Shown in pieces: positions 59,339 through 64,000 of a stretch of DNA of 64,000 bases. The notes beneath the pieces were generated by a model. That model was not told the DNA's origin. It was given only the letters and a program-made list of their open reading frames with translations, and ran no database searches. This DNA comes from JABDJZ01 sp047619685 (lineage in GTDB: Bacteria; Bacteroidota; Rhodothermia; Rhodothermales; UBA10348). A program made the translations under genes and the position numbers. Position 1 is the first letter of the stretch. The number at the start of each line of letters is the position of its first letter. The stretch spans positions 1 to 64,000 of the forward strand of contig JBLHLC010000002.1 in the NCBI GenBank assembly GCA_047619685.1, read 5' to 3'.

Positions 59339-60526
59339 ATGTCGAAGAAGCGAGTACTTCTTTGTATGGGCACCAGACCGGAGATCATCAAGATGGCTCC
59401 GGTATACCGCGCCCTGTTGGATGGCCCACTCCAGCCCGTCGTTGTCCATACCGGTCAGCACGAGGAGATGGCTTGGCCGGTCTACGATTTCTTTCAGATG
59501 GCCCCGGACCACACCATCCGGCTCACCCGGCACCGTCCGACTCTCGGGCACCTTGGTGGTCGCATCATGGACGAGGTGGATGCGGTCATCTCCAGCGAGA
59601 ATGCGGCAGCCGTATTGGTCCACGGAGACACGTCCTCCGCACTCATGGCAGGGCTGGCAGCGTCCTATTCACAGATCCCCGTCGGTCACGTCGAGGCGGG
59701 TCTTCGCTCCCACGATCTGAGCGATCCGTTTCCTGAGGAGCAGAACCGCGTCTTGATCGCCAGGCTGGCCAAGTGGCATTTCGCGCCCACCGAACGGGCA
59801 GCTCAGAATCTGGCGCAGGAGGGTATTTCAGGCGACTCTGTTCACATGGTCGGCAACACAATCGTGGACGCCACCAGACTCGGGATGGATCAGGCCATCA
59901 TGCACTACGCCGGCGCACACGCCAGGGTGGGGTGCGAAGTGGCCGCCTTTATTGAGGCATCCAAGGGCAGCAAACTAATTCTTGTTACCGGTCATCGTCG
60001 AGAGAACTGGGGAGCGCCACTCGCCCGGGTCGCACACACCGTTCGAGAACTCGTGGAGACACACGCGGATCTGAGGGTCATTTGGCCCGTCCACGCGAAT
60101 CCGGCAGTCAGGGACACCGTCCTTGGGGTTTTCTCTGATCTTCCTGAGGACGTCCACGAGAGGATCCTATTAACGGGCCCGCTGGACTACCCACAGATGT
60201 TGTGGACACTTCGAAACGCCTGGCTCACCATCACCGACTCGGGCGGAATTCAGGAGGAAGCCGCAGCTCTCAGGGTTCCGGTCCTTGTGACCAGGAAAAC
60301 CACGGAGCGCCCTGAGTTGATAGAAGCTGGCGGCGGAGCCCTCGTGGCCACAGATCCAGGACGAATTCGCCGATGGGTCGAGACACTTCTGGAGCGACCC
60401 GCCGCGCACAATCGCATGCGGTCCGTAGCTAATCCTTATGGCGACGGCCACTCTGGTGCCCAAATAGCCGGGGTGCTCAGGAACGATCTGGCTGTCCGGG
60501 ACGGCAGAATCCCACTGGCGGCGTAG
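59339..60526 (+). CDS. wecB: UDP-N-acetylglucosamine 2-epimerase (non-hydrolysing)
   Basis: 395 residues; interconverts UDP-GlcNAc and UDP-ManNAc for polysaccharide synthesis. Motifs in order: CMGTRPEIIKMAPVYRAL, VHTGQHEEM, VLVHGDTSSAL, GHVEAGLRSHD, PFPEEQNRVL, LVTGHRRENWGAP, ITDSGGIQEEAAAL and RKTTERPELIEAG. The set matches the WecB type, with the catalytic acid and base Asp/Glu/His positions present. It sits inside the exopolysaccharide cluster and follows a possible regulatory palindrome. Confidence 0.94.
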   Translation: MSKKRVLLCMGTRPEIIKMAPVYRALLDGPLQPVVVHTGQHEEMAWPVYDFFQMAPDHTIRLTRHRPTLGHLGGRIMDEVDAVISSENAAAVLVHGDTSSALMAGLAASYSQIPVGHVEAGLRSHDLSDPFPEEQNRVLIARLAKWHFAPTERAAQNLAQEGISGDSVHMVGNTIVDATRLGMDQAIMHYAGAHARVGCEVAAFIEASKGSKLILVTGHRRENWGAPLARVAHTVRELVETHADLRVIWPVHANPAVRDTVLGVFSDLPEDVHERILLTGPLDYPQMLWTLRNAWLTITDSGGIQEEAAALRVPVLVTRKTTERPELIEAGGGALVATDPGRIRRWVETLLERPAAHNRMRSVANPYGDGHSGAQIAGVLRNDLAVRDGRIPLAA

Positions 60527-60704
60527 TCCTTAGTCGGCAGCAGAGCGGCCCGGTCACTCTGCGTGCGTCCCGGGAAAATGCTGCCCGGATGTCCGGAGGC
60601 AACGGCCTCAGTATTGCCATTTGAGTGGATTTTGGGTGCGGCATACCAATTGCACCGAGGCGGGGAAACCTAACCATGCACCCCGATTCGATGGGGAGTT
60701 CCCT

Positions 60705-61514
60705 ATGCCACGTCTCCTCTTTGCGGCATTCTTCCTTTTGATTCCGGCACTGTCTGCACGGGCTCAGTCAGGTCTTAGCCAGACCGAACCTCCCAGAGAT
60801 CAGGTTGAGTTCGGTGCAGCGTCGCACAGCTACGACGCCGCGGGGATCACAGGATGGCGTTCCGCGGTGGTTCGTACGCAGTTTGCGAGGGGTTTGCGCA
60901 TGGTTTGGGACGGTGAAGCGGTCGCCGAGCACCGATTCGGCGAGCCCAGTTTCGCATACAAACTTCAGCATTCGGCAGATTTTGGCAAGTGGATTACCCG
61001 GATCTCCGGTCGGACCTCCAATGGGGGCTTCTACAACCCCAAGTACCGGGTGGACGTCGGCATAGGCCGCAAACTCCCTCCAAGCCGCAAGATCATTCTA
61101 ATGCTCAGCGGCTTCTACCGGGAGGTTCGCGACGGCCATCAGGATGCCGGCGCCACAGTTGAGACGCAGTTCTACCTGAACCGCTGGCTCATCGCTCAGG
61201 GGAGCGTTCGGTTTCAGGTCAGCAATCCAGGGAACGCCGTTTCTCGCTACCAGGACTTCGCTCTGACCATTGGCCGACACCGCAAGGCCACCGTCGTCCT
61301 CCACGGCGCCTTTGGTTCAGAAGCCTACCAGATTATTGACCCGCTTGTCATCTATACCAACTTCGACAGCAAGATGGCTCGAGTGGTTTACCGACAATGG
61401 TTTTCCCGAAGCACGGGAGTAAGCATCTCCGGCTCTTGGTACTCCAATCCGTTCTATCAGCGAACGGGCGTAGAAGTGTCTCTCTTCTTTGGATTCAACG
61501 CGAGCCGCCGGTGA
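60705..61514 (+). CDS. YaiO family outer-membrane beta-barrel protein
   Basis: 269 residues from ATG 60705, chosen for the leader LLFAAFFLLIPALSARAQ; an upstream ATG at 60621 has no signal. The mature part is a series of alternating strands (WRSAVVRTQFARGLRMVWDGEAVAE, ARVVYRQWFSRSTGVSISGSWY, ending VEVSLFFGFNASRR) and fits the YaiO-type barrel often found in polysaccharide export loci. It is 179 bp after wecB and its stop overlaps the next frame (GTGA). Confidence 0.72.
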   Translation: MPRLLFAAFFLLIPALSARAQSGLSQTEPPRDQVEFGAASHSYDAAGITGWRSAVVRTQFARGLRMVWDGEAVAEHRFGEPSFAYKLQHSADFGKWITRISGRTSNGGFYNPKYRVDVGIGRKLPPSRKIILMLSGFYREVRDGHQDAGATVETQFYLNRWLIAQGSVRFQVSNPGNAVSRYQDFALTIGRHRKATVVLHGAFGSEAYQIIDPLVIYTNFDSKMARVVYRQWFSRSTGVSISGSWYSNPFYQRTGVEVSLFFGFNASRR

Positions 61515-64000
61515 GGAATCTCAGACGAAATTATCCTGGTCAAGTCACTACCTATCTCCACCAGCATCGGGCCATCCGCAAGACGGAAAGCTCCGCCAGG
61601 GTTTTGCCGATGCTGGGGATCGGCATTCTGGTATCCATTGCCTGGATCGTGATGCTGCCGTTTACCGGATCCGCGTGGGTCTGGATTCTGGACGTTGTTC
61701 GTGAGCCATTGGGTATGGCCCAGAGCACGACAGCGCTCCACTATGTAGTCGGCGACAGATTGGCCGTGGTACTGCCTAGGCTGGAGCTTCCCTCCTTCGA
61801 ACCCTCGACTGCCCATCTTTGGGCCAACGGGATGGTCTGCGTGTTGCTGGTCGTTGTCAGCTTCCTGCTTCCGGTTAGAATGGCACCGACCAACTACTTT
61901 CTTCGCGCGCTGGCCCTGATTCAGGGCTCGGCGATTGCCTTCTTTGCCATTCAGCCATGGGCGTATCCGTACACGGCTGGCGACTATTTGACCGGTCTTA
62001 CCGGCGCAGGGATGGGCCTGATTGGTCTCGTTCCGCTGGTCCTGGCCCTGACCCATTGGCTACTTGACTTCTCCGTGTCGCAAAAAATCGGAGTGACGGT
62101 CGCCTGTATGGGCTACCTGTTCTTGATGATTCCACTCAAATACGCCGTGCATGGCGTCGTGCTGTATTGGGGAGGGCTGTTGTACATGCCCGTGCTCTTC
62201 ATCCTCTTTGGGCTGCCGGTGGAGGTATTTGCCTTCATCGCGATCTTCTCCTGGGGAATGAGTTGGGAGCGCCCCCGGGAGCGCCAGGATCGGAATTTGT
62301 CGGCGATGCCGGCTTCCGTGATTATTCTGGCCATGCTGTTGACGGGCGCCACGCCAATCGGTGCGGAGCCGGACCACTCGAACAATCTGCTCATGGCGCG
62401 GGCAGACCTGGACATGACGCTGGCATCGTCCGTGACAACATCCACTCCCAAAGTCGGCACCAGCATCACATTCACAGTGGTGGCGACGGAGGACGGAGTT
62501 GGCGAGGCCGTGGACCTGAAAGTGGATGCCACGCTGCTCGCGGGTCTGACCTTCGTGAGCTATACGGCCACGCAGGGGACCTACGACGACGGCACCGGAG
62601 AATGGAGTGTCGGGACGCTCTCTGCCAGCGGATCGGTGACGCTGACGCTGACCGTAACCGTAGACATGTTTGATCCGGGTACACAGACGTTCGAGATAAA
62701 GAGCCATACCGGGACTGATATCGACTCGTCACCGGACAACGGCAGCACGACCGAAGATGACGACGACCAGGTAGCCCTTACCCCAGCCGTGATCGGTGGC
62801 GAGGTCTGTTATATCGTGGCGAATTCTGGCGACACATTACTCCGCGTTACCAGAAACGGGAACGGGGAAGACGCCGTGGGGGCGACCGGCACGTCAGCGA
62901 TGGAAACCAGTGCCTACTGGCCAGGATCGGATATCCTTTATGCCACCGACGCCGGGACGTTCGGTACCCTCAGCAAGTCCACGGGTTCATTCACCTCAAT
63001 CGGATCTGTCGGCACGGCCGACGGATCCGCCGGTTCAATTGTGCTGAATGATGTAGACGGTCTGGCCTTTGACCCGTTGACCGGGGTTCTGTGGGCGACG
63101 CACCGGCGCGCAGGCGATCCAAATCCCGATGACCTGCTCTTCCAGATCCATATTTCCACGGGCGCATACATCCCGGATGCCTTCGGCGCCGGCGTTGACT
63201 ACGTCGTCGTGGCCGCCACCGCCGTCACCGGGCTCGAGAACATCGATGACCTGGCGATTGATGCATACGATGGTACCATCTACGCCATCAACAATGATTC
63301 GGGGGCCGATTGGCTGGTCACAATAGACAAGACCGACGGTTCTGTCACGGCCATCGGGTCTCTGGGCCAAGACGACATGGAAGGCTTGACCTTCGACGCA
63401 TACGGGAATTTGTACGGCACGACCGGTCAGGACGCCGGATCGGATGGTAACTCCTTCTTTGCGATTGACAAATCCACGGGCGCGGCGACCCTGGTTCGAA
63501 CCCTGAGTACCGGCGCAGATCACGAAGCGGTTTCCTGCCTGGTTGATGGGGTGAACAACATCACCGGAAACGTCTTCCTGGACGCGAACGCCAACGGCAC
63601 ATGGGAGCCCGGGACGGACTCCGGCGAGACCGGGGTCAGTGTGGAACTCTACCGCGACGTCAACTCTGACGGCCTTGTTGACGGTGGGGATATTCTCCTT
63701 GCCATGCAGGTGACAGACGGAAGCGGCGACTACGACTTCACCGTGGCCTCCGAAGGGGACTTCGTCCTTCAGATCGACACAGGCGACTTGCCAGCCCTCG
63801 GCGCGCTCACCACAGATAACGTGGAAGTAGCGTCCTTCAGCGATTTTGGAATTACAGATTCCGGCAATCGATTTGGCTACAAACTCCCGATCGACCTGTC
63901 GCTAACCGTAGTCGTAGACGAGCCGGCGCCCGACGTAGCCGACAACGTGGTCTTTACGGTGACGCTGGCCAATGACGGACCGAGCGATGCCACAGGCGTA
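61511..64000 (+). CDS. Multi-pass membrane module fused to DUF11/SdrD-B-like repeats, 3' partial
   Basis: The frame opens at GTG 61511, overlapping the YaiO stop, and runs to the right edge without a stop (830 codons). Residues 1-260 hold about six to seven membrane helices (SIAWIVMLPFTG, LLVVVSFLLPV, AIAFFAIQPW, LIGLVPLVLALTHWLLDF, LFLMIPLKYAVHG, VLFILFGLPVEVFAFIAIF). A signal-like helix follows at 266-286 (MPASVIILAMLLTGATPIGA). Then a DUF11 domain (305-400), a propeller-like region, an SdrD-B-like domain (about 683-760: NITGNVFLDANANG, YRDVNSDGLVDGGD) and a second DUF11. The two halves could be separate genes joined by loss of a stop; the frame itself is unbroken. Confidence 0.72.
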   Translation, partial: MRNLRRNYPGQVTTYLHQHRAIRKTESSARVLPMLGIGILVSIAWIVMLPFTGSAWVWILDVVREPLGMAQSTTALHYVVGDRLAVVLPRLELPSFEPSTAHLWANGMVCVLLVVVSFLLPVRMAPTNYFLRALALIQGSAIAFFAIQPWAYPYTAGDYLTGLTGAGMGLIGLVPLVLALTHWLLDFSVSQKIGVTVACMGYLFLMIPLKYAVHGVVLYWGGLLYMPVLFILFGLPVEVFAFIAIFSWGMSWERPRERQDRNLSAMPASVIILAMLLTGATPIGAEPDHSNNLLMARADLDMTLASSVTTSTPKVGTSITFTVVATEDGVGEAVDLKVDATLLAGLTFVSYTATQGTYDDGTGEWSVGTLSASGSVTLTLTVTVDMFDPGTQTFEIKSHTGTDIDSSPDNGSTTEDDDDQVALTPAVIGGEVCYIVANSGDTLLRVTRNGNGEDAVGATGTSAMETSAYWPGSDILYATDAGTFGTLSKSTGSFTSIGSVGTADGSAGSIVLNDVDGLAFDPLTGVLWATHRRAGDPNPDDLLFQIHISTGAYIPDAFGAGVDYVVVAATAVTGLENIDDLAIDAYDGTIYAINNDSGADWLVTIDKTDGSVTAIGSLGQDDMEGLTFDAYGNLYGTTGQDAGSDGNSFFAIDKSTGAATLVRTLSTGADHEAVSCLVDGVNNITGNVFLDANANGTWEPGTDSGETGVSVELYRDVNSDGLVDGGDILLAMQVTDGSGDYDFTVASEGDFVLQIDTGDLPALGALTTDNVEVASFSDFGITDSGNRFGYKLPIDLSLTVVVDEPAPDVADNVVFTVTLANDGPSDATGV

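Overview
The window is about 64 kb of high-GC bacterial chromosome that looks like a free-living, probably marine member of the Rhodothermota / Bacteroidota order Rhodothermales (Salinibacter-Rhodothermus side). The support is a mixture of Bacteroidota marks and high GC. The marks are a type IX secretion-like C-terminal sorting domain, two DUF4252 proteins, a DUF5916 outer-membrane protein, a two-component-regulator propeller pseudogene, a 31-residue COX24-like ribosomal protein with a TTTG-N20-TAnnTTTT type promoter, and a tmRNA whose tag reads ANDYSYAMTA. No phage, plasmid or CRISPR locus is visible. Most of the window is core and envelope housekeeping in short operons on both strands, with many ATGA overlaps.

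Layout. 1-7.2 kb: M24 peptidase (cut by the left edge), class III aminotransferase, NTF2-like secreted protein, THUMP rRNA methyltransferase, NPP-type phosphodiesterase lipoprotein, DusB. 7.3-14.5 kb: DUF5916 protein with a strong terminator, PHP-domain lipoprotein, orphan solute-binding lipoprotein, UvrD/PcrA helicase. 14.6-23.5 kb: nucleoside transporter and threonine synthase (+), then a minus-strand run with a TonB-domain lipoprotein, two NfeD proteins, an L,D-transpeptidase, a HAD phosphatase, FabI and inositol monophosphatase. 23.5-30.9 kb: lipoproteins, BirA-CoaX pair, uridine kinase, YaaA, YtxH, the tiny bS22-like protein and an alpha/beta hydrolase.

30.9-34.5 kb holds ssrA (tmRNA) and its terminator, a large secreted sorting-domain protein, and three copies of a 108-110 bp palindrome whose 25-26 bp arms differ between copies by paired changes. 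34.5-37.3 kb: iron-dependent alcohol dehydrogenase and an S41 (CtpA-type) protease. 37.4-45.2 kb is a long plus-strand envelope-stress locus: ECF sigma factor, probable anti-sigma, two DUF4252 proteins, LemA, TPM/YgcG, TPR, LysM-DPBB, CPBP protease, HtpX, site-2 protease and a 59-residue membrane protein. 45.2-51.7 kb: ComEA-like protein, RecO, LexA with a clear palindromic operator, a methyltransferase, a degenerate amylase-like protein and aconitase.

51.8-53.4 kb looks like a decay hot spot: tRNA-Ala(CGC), three 23-bp tandem repeats resembling an insertion-sequence end, and a propeller gene that has lost its 3' half and carries an in-frame TGA where Trp is expected. 53.4-56.1 kb is a PhoD-type phosphatase. 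56.1 kb to the right edge is an exopolysaccharide/envelope cluster: membrane glycosyltransferase, bactofilin-like protein, UDP-GlcNAc 2-epimerase preceded by a perfect palindrome, YaiO-like barrel, and an open reading frame running off the window that joins a multi-pass membrane module to DUF11/SdrD-B-type extracellular repeats.

The features best worth following are the covarying palindrome family around ssrA, the membrane-DUF11 fusion in the polysaccharide cluster, the sigma/intramembrane-protease locus, and the eroded region beside tRNA-Ala. All calls come from reading the sequence; no database search was possible.
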